DNA of 64,000 nucleotides from positions 124,001-188,000 of the forward strand of contig CANQHA010000002.1 of NCBI GenBank assembly GCA_947623585.1. Reading direction: 5' to 3'. The DNA comes from an uncultured Clostridia bacterium. Lineage in GTDB: Bacteria; Bacillota; Clostridia; Oscillospirales; Ruminococcaceae. Positions 17,940 through 27,221 of the stretch are shown in pieces. The position numbers and the translations under genes are program-made. The notes below the pieces were generated by a model. The model was not told where the DNA came from, did not search any database, and saw only the letters and a program-made list of their open reading frames with translations. Numbering within the stretch: position 1 is the first letter of the stretch; each line of letters opens with the position of its first letter.

Positions 17940-19361
17940 TCACTTGACGGTTTCGGGCAGAGGTTCCTCGCTTCTGCCTTTTTTCTTTGCTATCGAGAAG
18001 AATATCAAAAAGCATATCGCGTGCACGGCGGTCGCCATCACCCAAGAGATCGGGTATGAGATGTAAAGCGTGGTAAGGCAGTCCTCGGTGCCTGCGCCGG
18101 TCGCCTTGAATTGGGCGAAATAGGTGTAAATCCAGAGTATTCTGAAGCCGCAGACGCAGAGGATAGAGTCGATCGTCGGAATCACCGACCGCCCGATGCC
18201 CCTTAAAAGACCTACCAAAACGTCCATCGTGCCGCAGGTGAAGTATGTCAGGCAGATGACGTTCATTCTGACCTTTCCGAAAGCTATCTCGGCGGGGTTG
18301 TCGGTATAAATGCGGAGCAGATTATCCGAGAAAATATCGGCGAGCAGCCCGAGCCCGAAGCCCACGAAAATTACGATGCCCATGCACTCAAAGGCCGCGG
18401 CGCGTATACGTTTATACTGCTTCGCGCCGAAGTTCTGTCCGACAAAGGTTATCGCGGCCTGATAAATAGAGTTCATCGCGGTATAAATGAAGCCCTCGAT
18501 GTTAGCGGCGGCGCCGTTTCCGCCCATGACCGCCGAGCCGAAAGCGTTTATCGAGCTTTGAATGATAACGTTCGATATCGAAAACACCGAGCCCTGAATC
18601 CCCGCAGGAAGTCCGACTCCGAGAATTTTCACCAGCTTGTCGCCGTGTATCCCGAGCTTTTTAAAGCTGAACTTGACCGGTCCGTCGGTGTGCATAAGGC
18701 AGAGCATTACGAGCAGCGCCGAGATCGCCTGTGAGATTATCGTCGCCAAAGCTACGCCGGCAACGTCGAGCCCGAAGATTATGACGAAAACAAGGTTCAA
18801 AACGACGTTCACAACGCCCGAGAACATGAGGAAGTAGAGCGGGCGCTTCGTATCTCCGACTGCGCGAAGGATAGCCGCGCCGAAGTTATAAAGCATATTG
18901 AACGGCGTTCCGATGAAGAATATCTTGACGTAAAGCGCCGAGAGGTCGATAACGTCGTCGGGCGAATCCATCAGCTCGAGCATACCCCTTGAGGCGAAGA
19001 AGCCGAAAATTCCGACGGCGACGCCGCTTAAAACCGCTATTGCGATAGAGGTGTGAACGGCTTCGCTGACGTCCTTCATCTTTCCCGCGCCGAAGCACTG
19101 AGAGACCAAAACGCTCGAGCCTATCGAAAGCCCCATAAAGACGTTGACGATGAGGTTTATAAGCGCTCCCGTCGAGCTTACGGCGGCAAGAGAAGTGTCG
19201 CTTCCGTAACGCCCGACCACGATTATGTCTGCGGCGTTGTAAAGAAGCTGGAGCGTGCCGGTGAGAATAAGCGGAAGCGTGAATCTCACTATGTTTGCAA
19301 ATATCGGCCCCGTGGTCATGTCGATGGTATATCCGGGCCGGCGTGAGGAAATCCTGCTCAA
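17940..19361 (-). CDS. MATE-family efflux transporter
   Basis: 473 residues with about twelve membrane helices in two halves. PLILTGTLQLLYNAADIIVVGRYG and GLPAGIQGSVFSISNVIIQS are the typical first helices of each MatE half. Such proteins export drugs or metabolites against Na+ or H+ influx. The frame opens with TTG eight bases after AGAAGG; an ATG 14 codons on lacks a ribosome site. No regulator is adjacent, and the substrate cannot be told. Confidence 0.9.
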   Translation of the reverse strand: MSRISSRRPGYTIDMTTGPIFANIVRFTLPLILTGTLQLLYNAADIIVVGRYGSDTSLAAVSSTGALINLIVNVFMGLSIGSSVLVSQCFGAGKMKDVSEAVHTSIAIAVLSGVAVGIFGFFASRGMLELMDSPDDVIDLSALYVKIFFIGTPFNMLYNFGAAILRAVGDTKRPLYFLMFSGVVNVVLNLVFVIIFGLDVAGVALATIISQAISALLVMLCLMHTDGPVKFSFKKLGIHGDKLVKILGVGLPAGIQGSVFSISNVIIQSSINAFGSAVMGGNGAAANIEGFIYTAMNSIYQAAITFVGQNFGAKQYKRIRAAAFECMGIVIFVGFGLGLLADIFSDNLLRIYTDNPAEIAFGKVRMNVICLTYFTCGTMDVLVGLLRGIGRSVIPTIDSILCVCGFRILWIYTYFAQFKATGAGTEDCLTTLYISYPISWVMATAVHAICFLIFFSIAKKKGRSEEPLPETVK

Positions 19362-19541
19362 AAGATCAGCCTTCTTTTAAAATAATCACAAACATTTTAC
19401 ACTTTCGTTTTACAGTTTTCAATAGTTTTTTCCACATTCTCCGAAACAGTCAAAGGGGCGGGGGATTTTGAGCAGGTTTTTAGTGCATTTTTGAAGTCTT
19501 TAAAGAGGGTTTACGATTTTTGAAATATAATAAAAAAGCGA

Positions 19542-19570
19542 TTGACAAATCGGCGCATATCATTTATTAT
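19542..19570 (+). promoter_or_regulatory. Promoter of the glycosidase-like gene
   Basis: TTGACA (19542-19547), 17-base spacer, TATTAT (19565-19570), 38 bases before the ATG. Confidence 0.75.
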
Positions 19571-19608
19571 CATAGAGGAATTATTTTTATGAAATCGGGA
19601 GGACGCTT

Positions 19609-21042
19609 ATGGAAAAATACAAAATTTATTCGATACATATGGGCGAGGCTAAATGCTCGGTCGATCTCGGCGACGGAAGCGAGCGCGGCGGATATGTCGA
19701 TCAGGACTATATTCTTCGCAAGCTGGGCCGCCCCCACCGCGGAATAAACCTCATGTACTGCTATTATCCGCTCGACAAGGGCTGGCCCGAGCGCGCGTCT
19801 GTCGCTTTTCCTCCGACCGACAAAACAAACGCATGGGGATATCCTTACGACGATTATTTTCCCTATCTCGGCGGGCTTAACGGAGACAAAAGCGCCGAGG
19901 TCTTCGAGCAGATGCGCGACATTCGCCGCCACGGTCAGGATATCATCTTCACCCTGACCGTCGATCCCCATGTTTCGGACGAGCATTTAATTGCCATCGC
20001 CGAGGATATGCGTCCGTTCGGCAGGGTGCTCATGAGAATAAATCACGAGGCTACCGGAAGCTGGTTCAGCTTCAACAAGCGCTGCTCCTATAAAGAGGTC
20101 GCTGATTTCTTCGCCCGCTTTGCAAGGATAATACACGAGCACGCCCCGAACGTCAAAACGATACTCTGCGCGGGCTGCGTCGAACGCCACACCGACGGAA
20201 AAATAGAAATGGAGGACCTTTTCCTCGAATCCGCAAAAGAGGCCGACATCTGGTCGCTCGACAAATATTTCACCCTGCATTACGGATATCCGAACGACAT
20301 CTGCGAGAAAGGCGGACATTCCTATACCTACAACGGCAACGCGCCGGTATGGGACAGCGCGAAGAAGACCCTCGAGCGCTATCGCGAGATAACCGGTCAG
20401 AACAAGCCGCTCGTCATGAGCGAGCTCAACACCGACGGCGACGTCACCGGGCCTTACGATCAGGCAAAAATGGTGCGGGCGTTCTGCGACCGTCTCGTTG
20501 AGGAAAAGGCCGACTGGCTTTCGGCGTTCACGTTTTATCAGTTCCGCGATCAGGGGCGCCTCGGCCTTGAATGGGAGGACCCGAACAACCCCGAGGTCGG
20601 CGTCGAGCTTCCGATGCTCAAGGAATATAAAGAGATCATCTCGGGCGACTGGTTCAAGCCCGAAATGACCCTCGGAGATGAGATATCGCTCCCCGCAAAG
20701 CTGCGTTGGGGAGGCTCGGAGGACGCCGAGGGCGTTGCCGTGCCGCTTCATTTTGAGGGCGACCCCGTTTTCTGCGAGCTTTTCTTCAAGGGCGACGACA
20801 ACCTGATGATCGAGCTGAACGGAACGTGGTTCTATAAAGCCCCAAAGACAAAGTTTGTCGATCTCATGCCGGCTTTCTTTGAGAACCGTCTTTCGGGCGA
20901 GAAGGACCTTGTCATGAAGATCTTCGCCCCTCCGGCGAGCGGCGAAAACGATATCGCGGGCAGCGTAGATACCTATTCGACCCTCTCCGAACTGCCGGAT
21001 ATAAGAATAAGATATGAGGCGGTGCAGCCGTTCACATATTGA
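19609..21042 (+). CDS. Glycoside hydrolase-like protein (clan A type barrel)
   Basis: 477 residues without a signal peptide. The first 340 residues look like a TIM-barrel glycosidase: RVLMRINHEATGSWF (about 138-152) could supply the acid/base glutamate and LVMSELNTDGD (about 266-276) the nucleophile, a layout seen in GH26/GH39-type families. The last 130 residues look like a beta-sandwich. Its substrate and even activity are unproven, and a cytoplasmic site implies short oligosaccharides if it is an enzyme. GGGAGGACGCTT precedes the ATG. It is transcribed alone from a strong promoter. Confidence 0.65.
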   Translation: MEKYKIYSIHMGEAKCSVDLGDGSERGGYVDQDYILRKLGRPHRGINLMYCYYPLDKGWPERASVAFPPTDKTNAWGYPYDDYFPYLGGLNGDKSAEVFEQMRDIRRHGQDIIFTLTVDPHVSDEHLIAIAEDMRPFGRVLMRINHEATGSWFSFNKRCSYKEVADFFARFARIIHEHAPNVKTILCAGCVERHTDGKIEMEDLFLESAKEADIWSLDKYFTLHYGYPNDICEKGGHSYTYNGNAPVWDSAKKTLERYREITGQNKPLVMSELNTDGDVTGPYDQAKMVRAFCDRLVEEKADWLSAFTFYQFRDQGRLGLEWEDPNNPEVGVELPMLKEYKEIISGDWFKPEMTLGDEISLPAKLRWGGSEDAEGVAVPLHFEGDPVFCELFFKGDDNLMIELNGTWFYKAPKTKFVDLMPAFFENRLSGEKDLVMKIFAPPASGENDIAGSVDTYSTLSELPDIRIRYEAVQPFTY

Positions 21043-21067
21043 ACAAAGAGCCCCTCGGGCAATAAAA

Positions 21068-21096
21068 AAGCAGACGGTTATCCGTCTGCTTTTTCT
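21068..21096. terminator. Bidirectional terminator between glycosidase-like gene and fba
   Basis: AAGCAGACGG (21068-21077) and CCGTCTGCTT (21082-21091), loop TTAT, with A-run before and T-run after. Confidence 0.9.
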
Positions 21097-21111
21097 TATG
21101 CTTTTTTGCTA

Positions 21112-21975
21112 TCAGGCTTTTCCGATGCAGCCGAAGATCTCCATCTTTTCCTTGACGGTCGCCTTGATGGCTTCGCAGCCGGGGGCGAGCACCTTTCTCG
21201 GGTCGAAGCCCTTGCCGACGAGATCCTTGCCCTCTTCTATGTATTTGCGGGTGGCGGCGCTGAACGAAAGCTGGCACTCGGTGTTGACGTTTATTTTTGC
21301 AACGCCGAGGGAGATCGCCTTTTTGATCATGTCCTCGGGAATGCCGGTTCCGCCGTGCAGAACGAGAGGCATATCGCCGACGGTCTTTTTAATGCTTTCC
21401 AGAACGTCGAATCTGAGGCCCGGCCAGTTTGCGGGATATTTTCCGTGAATGTTTCCGATTCCGGCTGCAAGCATCGTAACTCCGAGGTCTGCGATCATCT
21501 TGCACTCTGCGGGGTCGGCGCATTCGCCCATTCCGACGACTCCGTCCTCTTCGCCGCCGATGGCTCCGACCTCGGCTTCAAGAGAAAGGCCGAGAATGTC
21601 GCAGGTGTTGACCAAAGCGGTGGTGAGCTTGAGGTTTTCCTCGATGGGGTAGTGCGAACCGTCGAACATTATCGAGCTGAAGCCGGCGTTGATGCAGGCC
21701 TTTGCGCCCTCAAAGGTTCCGTGGTCGAGATGAAGCGCGACGGGAACGGTGATGTTAAGCCCCTTGAGCATTCCGTTGACCATGCCGACAACGGTCTCGA
21801 AGCCGCACATATACTTTCCCGCGCCCTCCGAAACTCCGAGGATAACGGGAGCCTTTAATTCCTCGGCAGTCTGAAGAATGCACTTCGTCCATTCAAGGTT
21901 GTTGATGTTGAACTGACCGACGGCATAATGACCGTCGCGCGCCTTGTTGAGCATTTCCTTTGCTGATACAAGCAT
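21112..21975 (-). CDS. fba: Fructose-bisphosphate aldolase, class II
   Basis: 287 residues. It splits fructose 1,6-bisphosphate into two triose phosphates with a zinc ion. ALHLDHG carries a catalytic Asp and a zinc-binding His, EAEVGAIGGEEDG the second signature, and LHGGTGIPEDMIKKAI the next zinc His and phosphate site. The start MLVSAKEMLNKA follows TTGGAGGTAAAAACA; a longer frame would add five residues. Single gene with its own promoter. Confidence 0.95.
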   Translation of the reverse strand: MLVSAKEMLNKARDGHYAVGQFNINNLEWTKCILQTAEELKAPVILGVSEGAGKYMCGFETVVGMVNGMLKGLNITVPVALHLDHGTFEGAKACINAGFSSIMFDGSHYPIEENLKLTTALVNTCDILGLSLEAEVGAIGGEEDGVVGMGECADPAECKMIADLGVTMLAAGIGNIHGKYPANWPGLRFDVLESIKKTVGDMPLVLHGGTGIPEDMIKKAISLGVAKINVNTECQLSFSAATRKYIEEGKDLVGKGFDPRKVLAPGCEAIKATVKEKMEIFGCIGKA

Positions 21976-22022
21976 TGTTTTTACCTCCAAGAAAATATTC
22001 CGCTAAATATTAGCTCAGAACC

Positions 22023-22051
22023 ATTATAACCGATGCCGCGAAAAATTGCAA
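22023..22051 (-). promoter_or_regulatory. fba promoter
   Basis: Minus strand TTGCAA (22051-22046), 17-base spacer, TATAAT (22028-22023). Confidence 0.75.
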
Positions 22052-22146
22052 TAAATATCTCAAATTTTTTGGCAGAGTTTTACTTGCGTAATTTTACAGT
22101 TATGCGGAAAAATAATACCGAATTTTACTTTGAAAGGAATGTTACC

Positions 22147-23487
22147 ATGAAAACTACGCTTTCACGCCGCGGACTTATCCGTTTTGCGTCGTTCATGCTT
22201 GCGCTCGTTGCGGTGCTCGCGGCTTCAAACGTGATCTATATGAACAAAATAAAAAGGCTCGAATATTCCGTCGAGGCTTCATACAGCTCGGCGGTCGAGC
22301 AGCTCGCTCAAAGCGCCGACAGCATCAAAACCGTGCTGTCCAAGGGGCGCTACGCTTCATCGCCGTCGATGATGACCCGCCTTTCCGAAAACCTCACCGA
22401 GCGCGCCGCCGAAGCGAAAGCCGCCCTTGAAAGTCTTCCGGTATACGGCATGAGCGTCGATAACCTTGAAAAATTCCTCTCTCAGGTCGGAAGCTACGCC
22501 TCGTCGCTTTCACGAAAAGCCACTGCGGGCGGCAGCCTCTCGGAGGAGGAGATCAAAAACGTCGAGACTCTCGGCGAGTGCGCCGAAAGGCTCAGCGAAA
22601 GCCTTTGGGAGCTGAGAACGAAAATGCTCACAAACGACGAGCCGATATCGCGGCTGTTTTCCGAGATAGACGGCGGCGTCGGAAAATTCATCTCCGACGG
22701 CTTCTCTGGGATAGAGGACGGGCTTAAAGATATGCCCAAGCTGATCTATGACGGACCTTTTTCCGACCACATTCTCGAGCGCACGCCGCTTATGACCCAA
22801 AACGCCGAGGAGATAAGCGCGTCGGAAGCCCTTGAAAAGGCCGCGAAAGCGCTTGACGAGGACAGCTATCTTGTTTTGCAGTGCGAATCCTCGGAGGAGG
22901 GCAAAATGCCGTCCTATTGCTTTTACAGCAAGGGAGGCAGATGCGCGGTCTCGAAAAACGGCGGATATATCGTCTACTGCATAAAGAGCCGCAGCGTCGA
23001 TGAATCGACCCTCACCTGCGAAGACGCGGTAAGACGCGCCGACGAATATCTTAAATCTCTCGGAATAAGCGACATGGAGCGGACCTATTATGAGTGCTAC
23101 AACAACATCTGCACCGTAAACTATGCCTGCCTCGACGACGAAGTGCTGTGCTATACCGATTTGATAAAGGTCGCGGTGGCGCTTGACAACGGCGAGACCG
23201 TCGGCTTCGACGCGAGAGGTTATCTTGTCAACCACCGCGAGCGCAGCTTTGACGAGCCGTCCGTTTCCGAGCAAGAGGCCGTTGACGGCGCCGCGGAGGG
23301 ACTTGAGGTAAAGGGCTGCCGCCTTGCGGTGATACCGACCGATTCCGTCGAGGAAAAGCTGTGCTATGAGCTCAAATGCCGCTCGTCAAAGGGCGACGAC
23401 ATTCTGATCTACGTCAACGCCGAGACCGGCGAGGAGGAGGACATTCTGATCCTTCTGACCTCGGACGACGGAGTGCTGACGGTTTAA
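22147..23487 (+). CDS. ypeB: Germination protein YpeB
   Basis: 446 residues. One N-terminal membrane anchor (FASFMLALVAVLAASNVIYM) is followed by YSVEASYSSAVEQLAQSADS and YGMSVDNLEKFLSQVGSYA, patterns typical of YpeB, and by PepSY-like modules in the C-terminal half. YpeB sits at the inner spore membrane and is needed to keep the cortex-lytic enzyme SleB in place. In Bacillus sleB lies just upstream; here fba on the other strand does. ATG after GAAAGGAATGTTACC; the frame open to 22033 has no start support. Confidence 0.88.
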   Translation: MKTTLSRRGLIRFASFMLALVAVLAASNVIYMNKIKRLEYSVEASYSSAVEQLAQSADSIKTVLSKGRYASSPSMMTRLSENLTERAAEAKAALESLPVYGMSVDNLEKFLSQVGSYASSLSRKATAGGSLSEEEIKNVETLGECAERLSESLWELRTKMLTNDEPISRLFSEIDGGVGKFISDGFSGIEDGLKDMPKLIYDGPFSDHILERTPLMTQNAEEISASEALEKAAKALDEDSYLVLQCESSEEGKMPSYCFYSKGGRCAVSKNGGYIVYCIKSRSVDESTLTCEDAVRRADEYLKSLGISDMERTYYECYNNICTVNYACLDDEVLCYTDLIKVAVALDNGETVGFDARGYLVNHRERSFDEPSVSEQEAVDGAAEGLEVKGCRLAVIPTDSVEEKLCYELKCRSSKGDDILIYVNAETGEEEDILILLTSDDGVLTV

Positions 23488-23520
23488 ACCGAAGAGAGCC
23501 CGGTCAGGTAGCATTAAATT

Positions 23521-23699
23521 AAAAGTTTTCGGTCAAGCCTTTTTCAAAAGGCTTGTCAGGGGTCGAGGGGTGAAACCCCTCGCCGCTGCCTTTGGGCAGC
23601 GGAAGAATTTACGGAGTGCGCTCCGCAAGGCGTGAATTAAAAAACAATCCGGTGGATTGTTTTTTTAGAGGGGACGCCCTGCAAGAGAGGGCGTCCCCT
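23521..23699 (-). repeat. R repeat copy 1, a row of six hairpins
   Basis: Starts AAAAGTTTTCGGTCAAGCCT, the reverse complement of the end of the R copies near 40015 and 42310. Six hairpins follow: AAGCCTTT/AAAGGCTT, GAGGGGT/ACCCCTC, CCGCTGCC/GGGCAGCGG, GGAGTGCGCTCC, ACAATCC/GGATTGT and GGGGACGCCCT/AGGGCGTCCCC. The last also appears in part in the 39822 copy. Nothing coding is seen between ypeB and the EF-G-like gene. Confidence 0.75.
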
Positions 23700-23784
23700 A
23701 AGCATAGCGGCTTTCTGATACGTTACCCGCCGGGCTCCCCTGAAATCGCACTCCGCCCGAACATTTCCAATACCCCTCACCCCT

Positions 23785-23821
23785 AAAAAAGGGCGCGGCT
23801 TGAAAAAGCGCGTCCTTTTTT
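23785..23821. terminator. Terminator upstream of the EF-G-like gene
   Basis: AAAAAAGGGCGCG (23785-23797) pairs with CGCGTCCTTTTTT (23809-23821). Confidence 0.8.
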
Positions 23822-23858
23822 ATACAATATATACAATAGTGTTGCTGAAATTTTGGTA

Positions 23859-23887
23859 TTGCCTTTTGTGACAAAATGATATATAAT
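23859..23887 (+). promoter_or_regulatory. Promoter of the EF-G-like gene
   Basis: TTGCCT (23859-23864), 17-base spacer, TATAAT (23882-23887). Confidence 0.65.
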
Positions 23888-23961
23888 TAAAAATAACGTT
23901 GGATTTAATTGTAGAAATCCGATAAAAATATTTTTCACTTTAACCGATTGGAGAGATCAAA

Positions 23962-26031
23962 TTGAAAAACTATGACAGCTCACACATCAAGAACATAGCT
24001 CTGGCAGGACATTCCGCCTCGGGAAAGACCTCGGTCGCAGAGGCGCTTTTATATAAAGCCGGCGCAACCGACCGCCTCGGAAAGACTCTTGACGGAAACA
24101 CCGTTTCGGACTACACCCCGATCGAGATAGCAAAGAAATGCTCGATTTACACCTCTCTTTCGTTCTACGAGAGAAACGGGCTGAAGGTGAACATTCTGGA
24201 TACCCCCGGTCTTTTCGATTATGCGAGCGGTCTTGTCGAGGGCGTTTTCGCCGCCGACTGCCTTCTCATAACCGTTTCGGCTAAGTCGGGCATCCACGTC
24301 GGAACCAAAAAGGCTTACGACGCCGCGGTAGCTCACAAGACCCCGCATATGTTCGTCGTCACCAAGATCGACGATGAGAACGCCAACTTCTCGAACGTAC
24401 TTACAAACCTCAAGACCGAATTCGGCTCCTCGGTCTGCCCGCTCGTCGCCCCGATAATCAAGGACAGCAAGATAGTCTCTTACTACGACCTTCTTGCCGG
24501 AAAGAACTATAAATACGACGCCAAGGGCAACAGAATAGACGCCGGCGAGCCCGACCCGACCTATCGCCTTGACGGACTTATGGAAGCCATTGCCGAGGCC
24601 GTCGCCGAGACCGACGAGGAGCTTATGATGAAATTCCTTGACGGCGAGCAGCTCACTCACGAAGAGCTCGTCAACGGCGTTCACAACGGAATCATCAACG
24701 GAATGATCACCCCCGTCACCTGCATTTCGAGCGTAGACCTCGAGGGCGCCGATCTTTTGATGGATCAGATTGAAAAGCTGCTGCCATCTCCTCATGAGAC
24801 TGCGGGCGCCGTCGCAAAGGATTCTGACGGAAACGAAGTCAAGGTGACTTACGAGGCGGGCGATCCGCTTTCGGCCTTTGTTTTCAAAACCGTCGCCGAC
24901 CCGTTCGTCGGAAAGATGTCGTTTATAAAGGTAATGAGCGGCAAGCTGGAGAGCGGAAAAGAAATAGTCAACGCCACCTCGGGCGGAACCGAAAAGGTCG
25001 GCAAGCTGTTGAATCTCGTCGGCAAAAAGCAGATAGAGGTGACTTTTGCCGGAGCAGGCGACATCGTTGTTGCGACGAAGATGTCGGTCAACACCAACGA
25101 CACTATATGCGACGCTTCACGCGTTATCGCATTTGAGAAGCTGACCTTCCCGCGCCCCTGCTATTCCGTCTGCGTCAAGGCAAAATCTCAGGGCGACGAG
25201 CAGAAGATCTCGGGCGCCATGCAGAGAATTCTCGAAGAGGATCAGTCGCTCAGCTATGCTCAGGACGACACCACCTTCGAGCAGATACTTTCGGGTCTCG
25301 GCGAGCAGCACATCGAATCGACCCTTTCAAAGCTCAAAACCGCTTTCGGCGTCGATGTCGTCACCTCCACCCCGAAGGTCTCCTATAAAGAGACTATCCG
25401 CAAAAAGGTCAAGGTTCAGGGACGTCACAAGAAGCAGTCCGGCGGACACGGACAGTACGGCGACGTCTGGATCGAGTTTGAGCCCTGCGACAGCGACGAG
25501 CTCGTTTTCGAGGAGAATGTTTTCGGCGGAGCAGTTCCGAGAAACTTCTTCCCCGCCGTCGAGAAGGGACTTCAGGACTGCATGAAAAAGGGCGTTCTGG
25601 CGGGCTTCCCGGTCGTCGGCGTCAAGGCCACGCTTGTTGACGGTTCATATCACCCCGTCGATTCTTCCGAAATGTCCTTCAAAATGGCCGCCGCTATCGC
25701 CTTTAAAGAGGGCATGAAGCAGGCTCAGCCGGTCCTTCTCGAACCGATAGATATGCTCACCGTCACCGTTCCCGACGCCAACACCGGAGACATGATGGGC
25801 GAGCTCAACAAGCGCCGCGGAAGAGTTTTGGGAATGAACCCCGCCAAGAAAAAGGGTCTGACCACCATCGAGGCCGAGATACCCGAGAGCGAGGTGCACG
25901 ATTTCGCGATGCTCGTTCGCCAGATGACAAGGGGCGAGGGCGAATTCACGCTCGAGAAGCTCCGCTATGACCAGCTTCCTCAGATGCTCGTAGACGAGGT
26001 CATCGCAAACTACAAGGTCGATGAGGAATAA
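23962..26031 (+). CDS. Elongation factor G-like GTPase
   Basis: 689 residues with all EF-G domains: GTPase (P-loop GHSASGKTS near 17-25, DTPG near 81, and TKID where EF-G has NKxD), domain II (about 290-375), and domains III-V with FGGAVPRNFFPAVEKGLQD and GVKATLVDGSYHPVDSSEMSF. The altered P-loop and G4 motif place it with the paralogous EF-G-like (FusA2-type) proteins, not the main factor, which is usually next to tuf and ribosomal genes. Its role in translocation or recycling is uncertain. The start is a TTG behind TTGGAGAGATCAAA. Single gene. Confidence 0.88.
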   Translation: MKNYDSSHIKNIALAGHSASGKTSVAEALLYKAGATDRLGKTLDGNTVSDYTPIEIAKKCSIYTSLSFYERNGLKVNILDTPGLFDYASGLVEGVFAADCLLITVSAKSGIHVGTKKAYDAAVAHKTPHMFVVTKIDDENANFSNVLTNLKTEFGSSVCPLVAPIIKDSKIVSYYDLLAGKNYKYDAKGNRIDAGEPDPTYRLDGLMEAIAEAVAETDEELMMKFLDGEQLTHEELVNGVHNGIINGMITPVTCISSVDLEGADLLMDQIEKLLPSPHETAGAVAKDSDGNEVKVTYEAGDPLSAFVFKTVADPFVGKMSFIKVMSGKLESGKEIVNATSGGTEKVGKLLNLVGKKQIEVTFAGAGDIVVATKMSVNTNDTICDASRVIAFEKLTFPRPCYSVCVKAKSQGDEQKISGAMQRILEEDQSLSYAQDDTTFEQILSGLGEQHIESTLSKLKTAFGVDVVTSTPKVSYKETIRKKVKVQGRHKKQSGGHGQYGDVWIEFEPCDSDELVFEENVFGGAVPRNFFPAVEKGLQDCMKKGVLAGFPVVGVKATLVDGSYHPVDSSEMSFKMAAAIAFKEGMKQAQPVLLEPIDMLTVTVPDANTGDMMGELNKRRGRVLGMNPAKKKGLTTIEAEIPESEVHDFAMLVRQMTRGEGEFTLEKLRYDQLPQMLVDEVIANYKVDEE

Positions 26032-26059
26032 CAGGCAAATAATCTCCCAGAATCATATA

Positions 26060-26097
26060 AAAGTCCGCCCGTGCCTAAATTGGTGCGGGCGAACTTT
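26060..26097. terminator. Terminator after the EF-G-like gene
   Basis: AAAGTCCGCCCG (from 26060) pairs imperfectly with CGGGCGAACTTT (to 26097). Confidence 0.65.
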
Positions 26098-26212
26098 ATG
26101 CATATCATGCATTTTCTATACATTTTATACGTCAATTTCACCTTATATCGGGGCTTAAAGGCGTTGAAAATGAATATTATACATAAATTTTTCAGTTTTG
26201 AGAAATATGCAC

Positions 26213-26240
26213 TTGACATCTCCACGCAACTTGATATAAT
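26213..26240 (+). promoter_or_regulatory. Arginine operon promoter
   Basis: TTGACA (26213-26218), 16-base spacer, TATAAT (26235-26240), 30 bases before the argC ATG. No obvious ARG box was identified. Confidence 0.85.
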
Positions 26241-26270
26241 AGTACCGATAATTATAAACTGGAGAATTAT

Positions 26271-27221
26271 ATGAGTTACAAAGTGTTTATCGACGGCGCC
26301 GAGGGAACGACCGGGCTTCAGCTCAAGATCCGGCTTTCGGTGCACGGCGGCGTCGAGCTTATCGAGATCGACCCCGAGCTGAGAAAAGACGTTTTTGAAC
26401 GCAAAAAGCTGCTCAATTCCTGCGACGTTGCGTTTTTGTGCCTGCCCGATCCCGCCGCGAAGGAGGCAGTCGGGCTTATCGAAAATCCCGACGTCATCGT
26501 CATCGACGCTTCCACCGCTCACCGAACCGCAAGCGGCTGGGCTTACGGTTTTCCCGAGCTGAGCGAGGCTCACCGCAGGGCGATAGCCGAAAAAAAGAGA
26601 ATAGCCAACCCCGGGTGCCACGCAACCGGATTTATCGCGGCGGTATTTCCGCTTATTTCGATGGGCATCGCGGACAAAAGCTATCCGTTCACCTGCCACA
26701 GCGTGACGGGTTACAGCGGCGGCGGCAAAAAGATGATAGCGCAGTATGAAGCCGACGAGCGCCCCGCAGAGTTTGACAGCCCGCGGCAATACGGTTTGAG
26801 CCTCAGCCACAAGCACCTGCCCGAGATGCAGGCGGTGACCGGAATATCAAGACTGCCGGTTTTCAACCCGATAGTCGCCGATTTTTACAGCGGAATGGCG
26901 GTGAGCGTGCCGATTTATGCGGAGCTGCTCAAAAAGCGCTTAACGCTGAAAGAAATGGTTTCGGCGCTCGGAGAATTTTACGAAAACGCCGAGCTCATCT
27001 CGGTGAAAAGCGCGCCTGAAAGCGGCTTTCTCCCCGCAAACGAGATAGCAAAAACCTGCCGCCTGAATTTGTATGTAACCGGAAACGACGAGCAGATGAC
27101 GCTGATATCCGTTTTTGACAATCTCGGCAAGGGCGCTTCGGGCGCGGCCGTTGAAAACATGAACATAGCGCTCGGGCTTCCCGACACCGCCTATTTATCC
27201 GAAGGAGACAAACTGTTATGA
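26271..27221 (+). CDS. argC: N-acetyl-gamma-glutamyl-phosphate reductase
   Basis: 316 residues, the shorter type 2 form. It reduces N-acetylglutamyl phosphate with NADPH. GAEGTTGLQL is the nucleotide loop, NPGCHATG holds the catalytic cysteine, and FDNLGKGASGAAVENMN is the C-terminal signature. CTGGAG precedes the ATG. First of four arginine genes; its end overlaps argJ by ATGA. Confidence 0.95.
   Translation: MSYKVFIDGAEGTTGLQLKIRLSVHGGVELIEIDPELRKDVFERKKLLNSCDVAFLCLPDPAAKEAVGLIENPDVIVIDASTAHRTASGWAYGFPELSEAHRRAIAEKKRIANPGCHATGFIAAVFPLISMGIADKSYPFTCHSVTGYSGGGKKMIAQYEADERPAEFDSPRQYGLSLSHKHLPEMQAVTGISRLPVFNPIVADFYSGMAVSVPIYAELLKKRLTLKEMVSALGEFYENAELISVKSAPESGFLPANEIAKTCRLNLYVTGNDEQMTLISVFDNLGKGASGAAVENMNIALGLPDTAYLSEGDKLL

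Noticed and set aside
24049..24795. 248-codon open frame on the minus strand inside the EF-G-like gene
   Set aside because: Complement of a certain gene, no ribosome site.
26032..26212. Structured leader or ARG box upstream of argC
   Set aside because: The region has a terminator and AT-rich sequence but no clear 18-base ARG palindrome, and the transcript starts after it.
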